From: CANKHJ01 sp035556495
Lineage (GTDB): Bacteria; Pseudomonadota; Alphaproteobacteria; Rhizobiales; Xanthobacteraceae
NCBI GenBank assembly: GCA_035556495.1
Contig: DATMEW010000171.1
Location: 1 to 34,482, forward strand
Reading direction: 5' to 3'
DNA length: 34,482 nucleotides
Each line of letters starts with the position of its first letter. Position 1 is the stretch's first letter. Below the pieces are notes generated by a model that had not been told where the DNA came from, did no database searches, and saw only the letters and a list, made by a program, of their open reading frames with translations. Of this stretch, positions 1-7,931 are shown in pieces. Both the position numbers and the translations under genes were made by a program.

Positions 1-381
1 TTCCTCGCCCGAGATATAGACCGCGCGCTGCTTCGCCCGCGCCAGCGCGGCGGCGACCTGGATGAGCAGCGTCGATTTGCCGATGCCGGGCTCGCCGCCG
101 AGCAGCAGCACCGAGCCGGGCACGAAGCCGCCGCCGGTCACCCGGTCGAATTCGGCGATGCCGGAGGCGAGGCGCGGGGCCTGGATGCTCTCGCCGGTCA
201 GCGGCTCCAGCGCGAAGAGGCGGCCCCGGCGCGGCGTGCGGCCGCCGGTGACCGGGACCTTGGCATCGGAATTTTCCTCGACGACCGTGCTCCACTCGCC
301 GCAGGCGTCGCATTTGCCCTGCCAGCGGCTGTAGACCGTGCCGCAATTCTGGCAGACGAAACTGGGCGTGCGGCGGGCCAT
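1..381 (-). CDS. radA: DNA repair protein RadA, N-terminal 127 residues (runs off the left edge)
   Basis: RadA is a RecA-like ATPase that helps process recombination intermediates and branched DNA. The visible 127 residues hold the diagnostic N-terminal C4 zinc finger (C10, C13, C24, C27), a linker, and the start of the ATPase core with Walker A GGEPGIGKST at 95-104. The sequence stops just after the YISGEE motif because the window ends, so the Lon-like C-terminal domain is not visible. The ATG at 381 puts the zinc finger in the normal place, directly after the start. It lies downstream of alr on the same strand across a 287-bp gap, in which I see no convincing promoter or terminator. Identification is secure; the gene is partial because of the window edge, not broken. 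Confidence 0.96.
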   Translation of the reverse strand, partial: MARRTPSFVCQNCGTVYSRWQGKCDACGEWSTVVEENSDAKVPVTGGRTPRRGRLFALEPLTGESIQAPRLASGIAEFDRVTGGGFVPGSVLLLGGEPGIGKSTLLIQVAAALARAKQRAVYISGEE

Positions 382-668
382 GGGCGATCCGGAAGGTGAG
401 GCGCGAGTCGGTCCGCCACCATATCACGGCGGCCAAGGATGTTCCCGTTCCGTGCCATGTGTCACCGCGCAGGAAAGGGCAGGAACCTCCCGCATGGTTC
501 GTCGGTTGGCAGACGCGGACCTTACGGGGTCCCGCCCGCGGATGCTGCGATCGCCTCCGGTGTCGCGCATCTGCGATTGCGAGCTCGCTGATGCCCCGCT
601 GTCTCCTCCGCGGGTGTGTCGCGAGCTCGCGCCTTTTGCGCAACGGGATTCAGCGGTGAGGCTCCGCC

Positions 669-1871
669 TCAGGCGGCAGTGGTCGCGGCGGCTGTCCTCG
701 TCTCCGTCTCCGGCGCGGTTTCCCGCCAGATGCGATGATGCCGGCGGCCCAGCCGCGTGAGGATTTCGTAGCCGATGGTGCCCGTCCGGGCCGCCAGTTC
801 GTCCACGTCGATGCCGTCCCCGATCAGGGTTGCCATGCCGCCGCGCCGCGCCACGCCCTCCGGCAACGCACTGATATCCACGGTGAGCATGTCCATGGAG
901 ATGCGGCCGAGCAGGGGACAGCGATGCCCTTCCACGATCACCTCTGCGGGCCGGCCGGCCTCGCCGCAGGCGCTGCGGGCATAGCCGTCGCCGTAGCCGA
1001 CCGCCACCACGGCGATGCGGACGGGGCCTCTGGCGGTGAAGGTCGCGCCATAGCCGACGCTGTCGCCGCGGGTAAGCTGGCGGATCTGGAGAATGCGGCC
1101 TTGCAGGGTGACGACAGGCTGCATCGGGTTCGGCTGGCCGGGCGTGGGGTTGCTCCCGTAAAGCGCCGCGCCAGGCCGGACGATGTCGAGAGGCGAGGTG
1201 TCGGGCAGGAAAATGCCGGAGGAATTGGCAAGCGAAGCCGGGATGCCGCGATACAGCAGCCGCAGATCGCGGAACAGCTTCACTTGCCGCCGGGTCAGCG
1301 GATGGTCCGGCATTTCGGCGCAGGCGAGGTGGCTCATCAGCAGGGAGATGCCGTGATCCTCGGACCGGATGCGCGAGGCAATGGCGGCGGCCTCATCCGG
1401 GCTGAGGCCGAGGCGGTTCATGCCGGTGTCGACATGCAGCGCCGCGCCGCCGCGCCAGTCCGTGGCGGCGACATGAGCGTCCCATTCCGCGAGTTCGGTC
1501 AGGGTATTGATGACCGGGCGCAGGTTCGCCGCGGCAAAGGCCGGCGCGGTGCCCGGATAGACGCCGTTGAGCACATAGATGGTCGCGCGGGGCAGAAAAG
1601 CGCGCAACTGCCGGCCCTCGCCCAGATTGGCGACGAAGAAAGTCGTGGCGCCGGCATTGGCAAGCGCCGTGCCGACCTGCACGAGCCCGCAGCCATAGGC
1701 ATCCGCCTTCACGACGGCAGCGCATTCCGCCGGCGCCGCGCGGTGGCGCAGCGTGTTCCAGTTGGCCGTGATGGCGGCGAGGTCGATCGTCAGCAGGCCG
1801 CCGGACTCGTCCGGCGTGCCGGGCTGTTCCGCGGGCGGAATCGGCAGGGGCTTGGGAGATCGGGGTGCCAT
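669..1871 (-). CDS. alr: alanine racemase
   Basis: This PLP-dependent enzyme interconverts L- and D-alanine, supplying D-alanine for peptidoglycan in the cytoplasm. The 400-residue protein has the PLP Schiff-base lysine at K55 (VVKADAYG) and the catalytic tyrosine at Y274 (VGYGATF). The VGYGDGYAR and ISMDMLTVD blocks of the C-terminal beta domain are also present. About 20 proline-rich residues precede the usual N-terminus (LLTIDLAAI), and the last 15 residues are a low-complexity Thr/Ala tail. Both look like harmless extensions, and the true start could lie slightly downstream. It follows dnaB by 72 bp on the same strand and is probably co-transcribed with it. Function is confident; the annotated N-terminus is less certain. 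Confidence 0.96.
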   Translation of the reverse strand: MAPRSPKPLPIPPAEQPGTPDESGGLLTIDLAAITANWNTLRHRAAPAECAAVVKADAYGCGLVQVGTALANAGATTFFVANLGEGRQLRAFLPRATIYVLNGVYPGTAPAFAAANLRPVINTLTELAEWDAHVAATDWRGGAALHVDTGMNRLGLSPDEAAAIASRIRSEDHGISLLMSHLACAEMPDHPLTRRQVKLFRDLRLLYRGIPASLANSSGIFLPDTSPLDIVRPGAALYGSNPTPGQPNPMQPVVTLQGRILQIRQLTRGDSVGYGATFTARGPVRIAVVAVGYGDGYARSACGEAGRPAEVIVEGHRCPLLGRISMDMLTVDISALPEGVARRGGMATLIGDGIDVDELAARTGTIGYEILTRLGRRHHRIWRETAPETETRTAAATTAA

Positions 1872-1943
1872 GCCCCGTTATGGCGGCGTTGCGCGGCTGC
1901 GTCCAGCGACAAGCCGCGCCGAACGCTGCCCCGCGCGGGCACC

Positions 1944-3446
1944 TCAATATTCCTCGGCGCGTTCGGGAATTTCGACGCCTTCGGCAAGATCGGCGAAGCG
2001 CGTCACCGAACCCTCGAACTGGAGATAGACCGTACCGGTGGGGCCATGGCGCTGCTTGCCGATGATGACCTCGGCCTTGCCATGGACATTGGCCATGTCG
2101 GCCTGCCACTTGAGATGTTCCTCGGTGCCTTCTCTCGGCTGTTTGTTGTTGAGGTAATATTCCTCGCGATAGACGAACAGCACGACGTCGGCATCCTGCT
2201 CGATGGAACCCGATTCACGCAGGTCGGAGAGTTGCGGCCGCTTGTCGTCGCGGCTTTCGACCTGACGGGACAACTGCGACAGCGCGATGATGGGAACGTT
2301 AAGCTCCTTGGCCAGCGCCTTGAGGCTGGTGGTGATCTCTGTGATTTCCTGAACGCGGTTTTCGTTGCCGCGCCGCGCGGAGCCGGAGAGAAGCTGGATA
2401 TAGTCCACGACGAGCAGATCGAGCCCGCGCTGGCGCTTGAGGCGGCGCGCCCGCGCCGCAAGCTGGGCGATGGACAGGCCGCCGGATTCGTCGATGAAGA
2501 ACGGCAGGTTCTGCAATTCGATGGCGACATCCCGGATCTTGTCGAAATCCCGCTCGCTGATGCCGCCGCGGCGGATGGTGCTCGAAGGAATGTCGCTCTG
2601 CTCCGCGATGATACGGGTCGCAAGCTGCTCGGCGGACATTTCCAGCGAGAAGAAGCCGACCATGCCGCCATTCTCGGTCTTCATATGGCCGTCGGCCTGC
2701 ACCACGCCCTGCCAGGCGCGGGCAACGTTATAGGCGATGTTGGTGGCGAAGGCGGTCTTGCCCATGCCGGGACGGCCGGCGACAATGATGAGATCGGACG
2801 ATTGCAGGCCGCCCATCCTGTGGTCGAGGTCGCGCAGGCCGGTGGCGAGGCCGGAGAGCCTGCCCTCGCGCTGATAGGCATTGGCGGCCATGTCGATGGC
2901 GGTGGTCACCGCCTTGCCGAAGGGCTGGAAGCCGCCGCCGTATTTGCCGGTCTCGGCCAGTTCGAACAGGCGGCGCTCGGCATCTTCGATCTGTTCGCGC
3001 GGCTGAAAATCCACCGGCGCGTCGAAGGCGACATTCACCATGTCCTCGCCGAGGCGGATCAATTCGCGCCGCACCGCAAGGTCGTAGACCGTGCGGCCAT
3101 AGTCGGCGGCGTTGATGATGGTGGTGGCTTCGGCGGCGAGGCGGGCGAGATACTGGCTCACCGTCAGGCCGGCGATGTCCACATCCGGCGGCAGGAAGGA
3201 TTTGAGCGTGATCGGCGTCGCCAGCTTGTTGACGCGAATCAGCGCGCGGGCGGTGTCGTAGATCTTCTGGTGGACCGGCTCGAAGAAATGCTCCGGCTCA
3301 AGGAAATCGGAGACGCGATACAGCGCCTCGTTGTTGACGAGAATCGCGCCGAGCAGAGCCTGTTCTGCCTCGATGTTGTGCGGCGCCACGCGATAGGCGG
3401 GGCCGGCATCTTCCGTGCGTCGGAGTGCGATCGATTCGACTGCCAT
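1944..3446 (-). CDS. dnaB: replicative DNA helicase DnaB
   Basis: DnaB is the hexameric 5'-3' helicase that unwinds DNA at the replication fork and binds primase through its N-terminal domain. The 500-residue protein has the helical N-terminal domain at about 20-125, a linker at about 150-195, and the RecA-like C-terminal domain. Walker A is GRPGMGKT at 224-231 and Walker B is LLVVDYIQLL at 344-353. The SQLSR (390-394) and DLRESGSIEQDAD motifs are intact, with no intein in the P-loop or in motif H3/H4, where DnaB inteins often sit. The start at 3446 has a GAAGG ribosome-binding site close upstream. Length and motifs match alphaproteobacterial DnaB. Confidence 0.98.
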   Translation of the reverse strand: MAVESIALRRTEDAGPAYRVAPHNIEAEQALLGAILVNNEALYRVSDFLEPEHFFEPVHQKIYDTARALIRVNKLATPITLKSFLPPDVDIAGLTVSQYLARLAAEATTIINAADYGRTVYDLAVRRELIRLGEDMVNVAFDAPVDFQPREQIEDAERRLFELAETGKYGGGFQPFGKAVTTAIDMAANAYQREGRLSGLATGLRDLDHRMGGLQSSDLIIVAGRPGMGKTAFATNIAYNVARAWQGVVQADGHMKTENGGMVGFFSLEMSAEQLATRIIAEQSDIPSSTIRRGGISERDFDKIRDVAIELQNLPFFIDESGGLSIAQLAARARRLKRQRGLDLLVVDYIQLLSGSARRGNENRVQEITEITTSLKALAKELNVPIIALSQLSRQVESRDDKRPQLSDLRESGSIEQDADVVLFVYREEYYLNNKQPREGTEEHLKWQADMANVHGKAEVIIGKQRHGPTGTVYLQFEGSVTRFADLAEGVEIPERAEEY

Positions 3447-3671
3447 GAGCCTTCAATGCTTGTGCGACTGTGGGCCGGTGCGGACAGGCGGCGTGGCGCA
3501 GGCTGCGCCGGTCGCGGGCCGACTCCGCTGCGAGAGACATAGCACGGGCTGCCGGCGGCCGACCAAGTTCCATCAGGGTTCCGCTGCCGGTGCCCGAATC
3601 TCACAGGCCGCGGGACGCGGAACGGCGTAAAGACGGAAACTGCTTGACGCGCGCCGCAGGGTGGCGGGGGC

Positions 3672-3695
3672 TCACCCGGTCACCCGGTCACCCGC
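3672..3695. repeat. three 8-bp tandem copies of TCACCCGG
   Basis: Two perfect copies and one copy with a single change (TCACCCGC) lie head to tail just beyond the stop codon of the cyclopropane synthase gene, in the gap before dnaB. The run looks like simple replication slippage. No function is evident, and no terminator-type hairpin is formed. Confidence 0.7.
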
Positions 3696-3704
3696 TGCAC
3701 CCAC

Positions 3705-4961
3705 TCACTCGCCCGCCAGACGGAGCGGCAGCCGCTGCTCGCTTTCGCGGGCGCGCAGCCGGGCCTCCTCCTGCCCGATGTAATCCCGCGTCATCGGCAC
3801 GATGCCCTGCCGCTTCGTGAGCTGGATCTGGAAATTCATCATCGCCTGCTTGCGGAAGGCCATTTCAGAGGCGGCAAGGTAGAATTCCCACATGCGCACA
3901 AAGCGCCTGTCGTAGATGCGCTCGGCTTCCTCCTGCCGCGCCATGAAACGCTGGCGCCAAGCCTTCAGCGTTTCGGCATAGTGCAGGCGCAGGATTTCGA
4001 TGTCGGTGACCATCAGGCCGGCGCGCTCGATCACCGGCAGCACCTCGGACAGGGCCGGGATATAGCCGCCGGGGAAGATGTATTTGTCGATCCAGGGATT
4101 GGTGAATCCGGGACCCTCCGAGCGCCCGATGGAGTGCACGACCATCACGCCGTTGTCGTTCAGCAGGCTGGCGCATTTGCGGAAGAAGGCGTCGTAATAG
4201 CCGACGCCGACATGCTCGAACATGCCGACCGACACGATGCGGTCGAAGGTTTCGGGAATGTCGCGATAGTCCTGAAGCCGGAACGCCGCCCGGCCTTCGA
4301 GCTGGCGTTCGATGACGCGGCCGTTGGCGATGGCGAGTTGTTCCCTGGAGAGCGTGACGCCGACGACATTGGCCTCGCCCATTTCCGCGAGATAGAGCCC
4401 GAGCCCGCCCCAGCCGCAGCCGATGTCCAGTGTGCGCGCGCCGGGTGTGAGCAGCAGCTTGGCCGCAAGGTGCCGCTTCTTGGCGAGCTGCGCCTCCTCC
4501 AGCGTTGCGTCCGGCGTTTCGAAATAGGCGCAGCTATACTGGCGGTCGCTGTCCAGAAACAATGAATAGATGCCGGCATCCAGATCGTAGTGATGGGCGA
4601 CATTCTTCTGCGAGCGGCCCCGCGGATTGAACTGCGCAAACCGTCTTTTGAGATAGCGGTAGAAGTCGTGGGGCTTGGCCCAGCCGGGCGGCGTGCCGAA
4701 CTCGTCCTGCCCCATGACGATGGCCAGCGCATCCGCGATATCGCCTTCGTCCAGCGTGATTCCGCCGTCCATATAGGCTTCGCCGAAAGCCAGCGAAGGA
4801 TCGAGCAGAATCGCGCGCTGCGCTGCGGCGGTCGTGAACCGCAGGGTGACAGGCGGGCCGCTGCCGTCGCCGAAAACGGCGCTCGCGCCCGACGCGAAAA
4901 TCAGACGTAAATTGCCCTTGCGGATGAAGCGCCGCAACGCTGCCTCAAGCAACCGATCCAT
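3705..4961 (-). CDS. cfa: cyclopropane-fatty-acyl-phospholipid synthase family methyltransferase
   Basis: This SAM-dependent enzyme adds a methylene group across the double bond of membrane phospholipid acyl chains, usually as cells enter stationary phase or meet acid stress. From the start chosen here the protein has 418 residues. HHYD lies at 123-126, a YSCAYF motif at 142-147, and SAM-binding motif I DIGCGWGG at 179-186. VSVGMFEHVG and the C-terminal helices typical of the family follow. An upstream in-frame ATG at 5018 would add 19 residues. I prefer 4961 because the likely promoter puts transcription initiation at about 5017 and a GGGGG stretch precedes 4961. The family also includes unsaturated fatty acid methyltransferases, so the exact modification is inferred. 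It sits between the ribosomal operon and dnaB and has its own promoter. Confidence 0.9.
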   Translation of the reverse strand: MDRLLEAALRRFIRKGNLRLIFASGASAVFGDGSGPPVTLRFTTAAAQRAILLDPSLAFGEAYMDGGITLDEGDIADALAIVMGQDEFGTPPGWAKPHDFYRYLKRRFAQFNPRGRSQKNVAHHYDLDAGIYSLFLDSDRQYSCAYFETPDATLEEAQLAKKRHLAAKLLLTPGARTLDIGCGWGGLGLYLAEMGEANVVGVTLSREQLAIANGRVIERQLEGRAAFRLQDYRDIPETFDRIVSVGMFEHVGVGYYDAFFRKCASLLNDNGVMVVHSIGRSEGPGFTNPWIDKYIFPGGYIPALSEVLPVIERAGLMVTDIEILRLHYAETLKAWRQRFMARQEEAERIYDRRFVRMWEFYLAASEMAFRKQAMMNFQIQLTKRQGIVPMTRDYIGQEEARLRARESEQRLPLRLAGE

Positions 4962-5023
4962 CGGCGGCCCCCATGCGCACCCAAAGATCAAATCCGCCAG
5001 CCCGAAAGCCGGGAACATTCAAA

Positions 5024-5051
5024 AATATACCGCAGGAAGAAGCTTCTGCAA
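5024..5051 (-). promoter_or_regulatory. putative sigma-70-type promoter of cfa
   Basis: Read on the minus strand, a -35 box TTGCAG (5051-5046) and a -10 box TATATT (5029-5024) are separated by 16 bp. Initiation would fall near 5017, giving a leader of about 55 nt before the ATG at 4961. The more distal ATG at 5018 would sit at the transcription start and is therefore unlikely to be used. The AT-rich -10 stands out in a GC-rich background. Confidence 0.6.
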
Positions 5052-5229
5052 TGCGCAACCGCGCGGGGGTTCATGCGTGGCATGCAGGGCATACCGTCCG
5101 GAGCGGCAGGACGCCGGCGCGCCGGAAGGGTCCGGCGCTGTCCGGAAGCGGCGGATGCAAAACGATACGGCGGCAGGCGATGGGGAGAGAGGCATGCGGC
5201 CGCGCAACGGAAGCGGATGCCGCCAAACG

Positions 5230-5260
5230 AAAAAGGGGAAGCCGGCGGCTTCCCCTTTTC
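5230..5260 (-). terminator. intrinsic terminator of the rpsF-rpsR-DUF2232-rplI operon
   Basis: A perfect 13-bp stem (5231-5243 with 5247-5259; AAAAGGGGAAGCC against its complement) closes a 3-nt loop. On the minus strand it is followed by TCGTTT after a run of T. It starts 33 bp past the rplI stop codon. It is symmetrical enough that it might also work on the plus strand, but no plus-strand gene ends nearby. Confidence 0.85.
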
Positions 5261-5292
5261 CATGATGCAGGGTCCTGAAAGGCCGATCGGGC

Positions 5293-5880
5293 TCAGCCCT
5301 GATCGTCCTCGCTCCCGTTTTCTTCCGCATCCTCGGCGGCGGCTTCGAAGAAGGCTTCGGCGACGTCATTGGCTTCCTCGCGGGCGGTGCGGACGACATT
5401 GACGTCCTCGCCCTTGTGGACGCGCTCGGCCTCGTCGGCGCTGCGGGCGACCGCGAGGTTGACCGACACGTCGATCTCCGGATGCAGCGCGATGGCGATC
5501 TTGTGCCGGCCGATGGTCTTGATCGGGGTGTTCAGTTCGACCTGGCTGCGCTCCACCTTGAAGCCCTTGTCCGCCAGCATGCTGACGATGTCGCGGCTCG
5601 ACACCGAGCCGTAGAGATGGCCGGTTTCGGCGGCCTGCCGCAGCACGGTGATGTTCTGGCCGTCGATCTTGTCGGCGACCTTCTGTGCTTCGCTCTTGGC
5701 CTTGAGGTTGCGCGCTTCCAGTTCGACCTTCATCGCGTCGAAACGGGCGCGGTTTTCGGCGCTGGCGCGCAGGGCCTTGCCCTTCGGCAGCAGGAAGTTG
5801 CGGGCAAAGCCGTTGCGCACGCGGACGACTTCGCCCATCTGGCCAAGCTTTGCGACACGTTCGAGCAGGATCACATCCAT
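5293..5880 (-). CDS. rplI: 50S ribosomal protein L9 (bL9)
   Basis: bL9 binds 23S rRNA near the L1 stalk and helps suppress frameshifting and collisions. The 195-residue protein begins with the classic MDVILLERV...LGQMGEVV block and the VRNGFARNFLLPKGKA signature (residues 21-36). A connecting helix and the C-terminal domain (about 60-150) follow. The last 45 or so residues form an acidic Glu/Asp/Ala tail that makes it longer than the roughly 150-residue Escherichia coli protein; such tails are common in alphaproteobacteria. A GGAG ribosome-binding site lies about 10 nt before the ATG. It is the last gene of the S6/S18 operon and is followed by a strong terminator. Confidence 0.98.
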   Translation of the reverse strand: MDVILLERVAKLGQMGEVVRVRNGFARNFLLPKGKALRASAENRARFDAMKVELEARNLKAKSEAQKVADKIDGQNITVLRQAAETGHLYGSVSSRDIVSMLADKGFKVERSQVELNTPIKTIGRHKIAIALHPEIDVSVNLAVARSADEAERVHKGEDVNVVRTAREEANDVAEAFFEAAAEDAEENGSEDDQG

Positions 5881-5896
5881 GGGAAATCTCCGTTGT

Positions 5897-6922
5897 TCAG
5901 TTCGGGATGTTTGAGTTGGAAGCGGGCGGGAGCGGAGGCCGGTTCACAGCTCGCGCCCGCAGGTGAAGAAAGCTTTCGGCAAAGCCGACGATGGCGACGA
6001 CCAGCGCCGGCCAGCCGACGAACAGTGCCGACGCATAGGCCGCGCCGAGCATCAGGCCACGCGCCGCCATGCCGCGCGTGAGCACATGCAGCACCGCAAA
6101 GCCCAGCGCGGCGAAGGCGATGGCGAGGCTGGCCGCGACCGCCCCGGCCAGCACGCCGACAAGGCCCGGCAGCATCATGGCAAGAACGGCGGCGATCAGG
6201 GCATAGGCGGCGTTGCGGGGCAGTTCGATGGCGGACAGGTCCGGCCAGGGACGGCGCAGGCGGCCCGACAGGCTGACGATCTTTCCGGCCAGCCAGAGGT
6301 TCAACAGCGTCATCAGCGTGCTGACGATGGCGGCTGCGACCGGGACGACGGCCACCAGCGTGTCCAGCATGCCGGACAGGTTCTGCGCGGATTGACCCTG
6401 ACCGGCGCTCTGCCCGGCATTATCGAGAATCTGCTGGAAACTGGTCCGCAGCGCGTCGCGGAAGCTCTCGTAGTCCATGCCGAAATTCGGGATCGCCATG
6501 GCGACCACCAGCGTGCCGATGACGGCGGCCCAGATGACGAGCCGGCCGATCGGATACCATTCGAGGCTGCCCTCGGCATTCACCGGCCGCGCCAGCATGG
6601 CGAGATAACCGAGCCACCAGGCCGGGATGCCGGCAATGACGAGAAAGGTGCCCGCGAGGAACGGCCCGTAGACCAGGCCGAGCCCGAGGCCGGCGGTCGC
6701 CACGGCGATCAGGGCGGCGACATGACTCCAGCCGAGCGCGGCGATCAGGACGGGCAGGGGCGCGAGATAAAACAGGATCGCGGCCGCCAGCGCGCCCGAG
6801 GCGATGGAGGCGAACAGCAGGCCGGCCGCCGCGCCGGCGCCGATTCCGATCAAAAGAAACTGCATCATTCCAAGCTGTCCCGCCTGTTCAGCGGTTAGAG
6901 GCGGATCTCTGCCGGTGTCCAT
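5897..6922 (-). CDS. DUF2232 family integral membrane protein
   Basis: This 341-residue, strongly hydrophobic protein has about eight predicted membrane segments and a short Pro/Asn-rich tail. One pair of segments is separated by a polar loop at about 165-195 (a QSAGQGQ-type stretch). Its position between rpsR and rplI is the conserved place of the DUF2232 (YybS-like) membrane protein in alphaproteobacteria, which is the main basis for the call. The biochemical role is unknown; family members resemble transporter or ECF-type membrane subunits. The start at 6922 is the longest option. An ATG pair at 6868-6863, directly before the first membrane segment (MMQFLLIGIG), is an equally good start. 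It lies 16 bp upstream of rplI and 74 bp after rpsR. Confidence 0.8.
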   Translation of the reverse strand: MDTGRDPPLTAEQAGQLGMMQFLLIGIGAGAAAGLLFASIASGALAAAILFYLAPLPVLIAALGWSHVAALIAVATAGLGLGLVYGPFLAGTFLVIAGIPAWWLGYLAMLARPVNAEGSLEWYPIGRLVIWAAVIGTLVVAMAIPNFGMDYESFRDALRTSFQQILDNAGQSAGQGQSAQNLSGMLDTLVAVVPVAAAIVSTLMTLLNLWLAGKIVSLSGRLRRPWPDLSAIELPRNAAYALIAAVLAMMLPGLVGVLAGAVAASLAIAFAALGFAVLHVLTRGMAARGLMLGAAYASALFVGWPALVVAIVGFAESFLHLRARAVNRPPLPPASNSNIPN

Positions 6923-6996
6923 TCCCGGACTGGCAGGTCCGCCCCAACCTGTGGCCCCCGATGCCGGCGGCCACGCATGTCGTCAGTCGCGTCCGC

Positions 6997-7242
6997 TCAG
7001 CGGATCACGTAGGGCAGCAGGCCGAGGAAGCGCGCGCGCTTGATCGCCTGGGCGAGTTCGCGCTGCTTCTTGGCCGAAACCGCGGTGATGCGGCTCGGCA
7101 CGATCTTGCCGCGTTCGGAGACGTAGCGCTGAAGCAGGCGCACGTCCTTGTAGTCGATCTTCGGGGCGTTGGCGCCGGAGAAGGGGCAGGTCTTGCGGCG
7201 GCGGAAGAACGGCCGGCGGGACTGGGTGGATGCCATGCTCAT
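6997..7242 (-). CDS. rpsR: 30S ribosomal protein S18 (bS18)
   Basis: bS18 forms a heterodimer with bS6 on the platform of the small subunit. The 81-residue protein shows the basic N-terminus and the diagnostic RRRKTCPF segment. IDYKDVRLLQRYVSERGKI and SAKKQRELAQAIKRARFLGLLPY blocks follow. The start at 7242 lies 6 bp after the rpsF stop codon, and the GGGGAG ribosome-binding site overlaps the end of rpsF. This implies tight co-translation and equal amounts of S6 and S18. An internal ATG two codons later is possible but makes no practical difference. Confidence 0.98.
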   Translation of the reverse strand: MSMASTQSRRPFFRRRKTCPFSGANAPKIDYKDVRLLQRYVSERGKIVPSRITAVSAKKQRELAQAIKRARFLGLLPYVIR

Positions 7243-7248
7243 TTTCGC

Positions 7249-7698
7249 TTACTCCCCGGAAGCGTCGGTCGTTTCATCGTCGCGCGGACGGTCGCGGCGG
7301 GGGCGGTCGCCCCGGTCCCGGTCCCGATCCCGGCCACCGCCGAAACCGCGGGACTCGTCGCGCTCGCGATCCCGGTCGACCTTGCGCATCATGGCGGAGG
7401 GACCTTCCTCCAGTTCCTCGACGCGGATGGTGATGTACCGCAGCACTTCCTCGCTCAGACGCTGCTGGCGCTCGATCTCGGCGATCGCGGCCGGCGGCGT
7501 ATCGAGATTCATCAGCGTGAAATGGGCCTTGCGGTTCTTTTGCAGGCGGTAGGAGAGGGACTTGACGCCCCACTGCTCGACCTTAGCGACCTTGCCGCCG
7601 AACTGCTCGACAATGCCGGCATACTGGGTGGTCAGGTCTTCGACCTGCTGCGCGCTGGCATCCTGGCGCGTCAAAAACACATGCTCGTAAAGGGGCAT
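7249..7698 (-). CDS. rpsF: 30S ribosomal protein S6 (bS6)
   Basis: bS6 binds the central domain of 16S rRNA together with bS18. The 149-residue protein has the MPLYEHVFLTRQD start, the VEQWGVKSLSYRLQKNRKAHF segment and the SEEVLRYITIRVEEL segment, covering the whole ferredoxin-like fold. A charged Arg/Asp-rich, low-complexity tail of about 40 residues follows and ends in an acidic run, as often seen in this group. It is the first gene of the operon. An AGGAAAGG ribosome-binding site lies just before the start codon and is exactly complementary to an upstream leader segment (7753-7762). This suggests control of translation, perhaps by the S6-S18 complex itself. Confidence 0.98.
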   Translation of the reverse strand: MPLYEHVFLTRQDASAQQVEDLTTQYAGIVEQFGGKVAKVEQWGVKSLSYRLQKNRKAHFTLMNLDTPPAAIAEIERQQRLSEEVLRYITIRVEELEEGPSAMMRKVDRDRERDESRGFGGGRDRDRDRGDRPRRDRPRDDETTDASGE

Positions 7699-7701
7699 GA
7701 C

Positions 7702-7762
7702 AGCCTTTCCTCGTGTTCAAGCCCATCCCGGCGCAAAGCCCTTCGAACCTTCAGGAAAGGCT
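7702..7762 (-). promoter_or_regulatory. possible autoregulatory leader hairpin sequestering the rpsF ribosome-binding site
   Basis: In the minus-strand transcript, AGCCUUUCCU (7762-7753) is a perfect 10-nt complement of AGGAAAGGCU (7711-7702). The latter contains the rpsF Shine-Dalgarno sequence and ends 3 nt before the ATG. The two arms are separated by 41 nt. A CCG triplet (7765-7763) sits directly 5' of the first arm. Many bacteria carry an rpsF leader structure with a conserved CCG bound by the S6:S18 complex. That this is such a motif is my inference from position and pairing, not from a model match. Confidence 0.5.
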
Positions 7763-7872
7763 CGGACAGCTCAGAAGGCGGGAACACGGGACGCCGGGTC
7801 GAAGACCCTGCCGCCTGCGCGAGGCAGACGACCGTCCGTTCAGCTCCCGGCCGGGATCGAGCGGAAGCGGGG

Positions 7873-7900
7873 CTTATACCCCGTTCCGGCCGGAAAGCAA
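7873..7900 (-). promoter_or_regulatory. putative promoter of the rpsF operon
   Basis: On the minus strand a -35 box TTGCTT (7900-7895) is followed after 16 bp by a -10 box TATAAG (7878-7873). Initiation near 7866 would give a leader of about 165 nt before rpsF, long enough to hold the hairpin at 7702-7762. No better match was seen between the small upstream ORF and rpsF. Confidence 0.6.
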
Positions 7901-7931
7901 GGTTTCCCGGGTATCCGCGCGGGGACGATGG

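Larger units (their letters stand above)
4962..5292. other. intergenic region between cfa and rplI
   Basis: This 331-bp stretch holds a strong terminator for the upstream ribosomal-protein operon (5230-5260) and a convincing promoter for cfa (5024-5051). The rest, about 5060-5225, shows no ORF with matching codon use and no recognisable RNA gene. Confidence 0.7.

Noticed and set aside
657..671. Terminator after alr from GAGGC-TCC-GCCTC
   Set aside because: The stem is only 5 bp, overlaps the stop codon and lacks a T-run, so it is not convincing.
735..3542. A 935-codon open frame on the plus strand opposite alr and dnaB
   Set aside because: It is antisense to two firmly identified genes, spans both plus their gap, and translates to Arg/Gly/Ala-rich low-complexity sequence. 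Such long shadow frames are expected in high-GC DNA.
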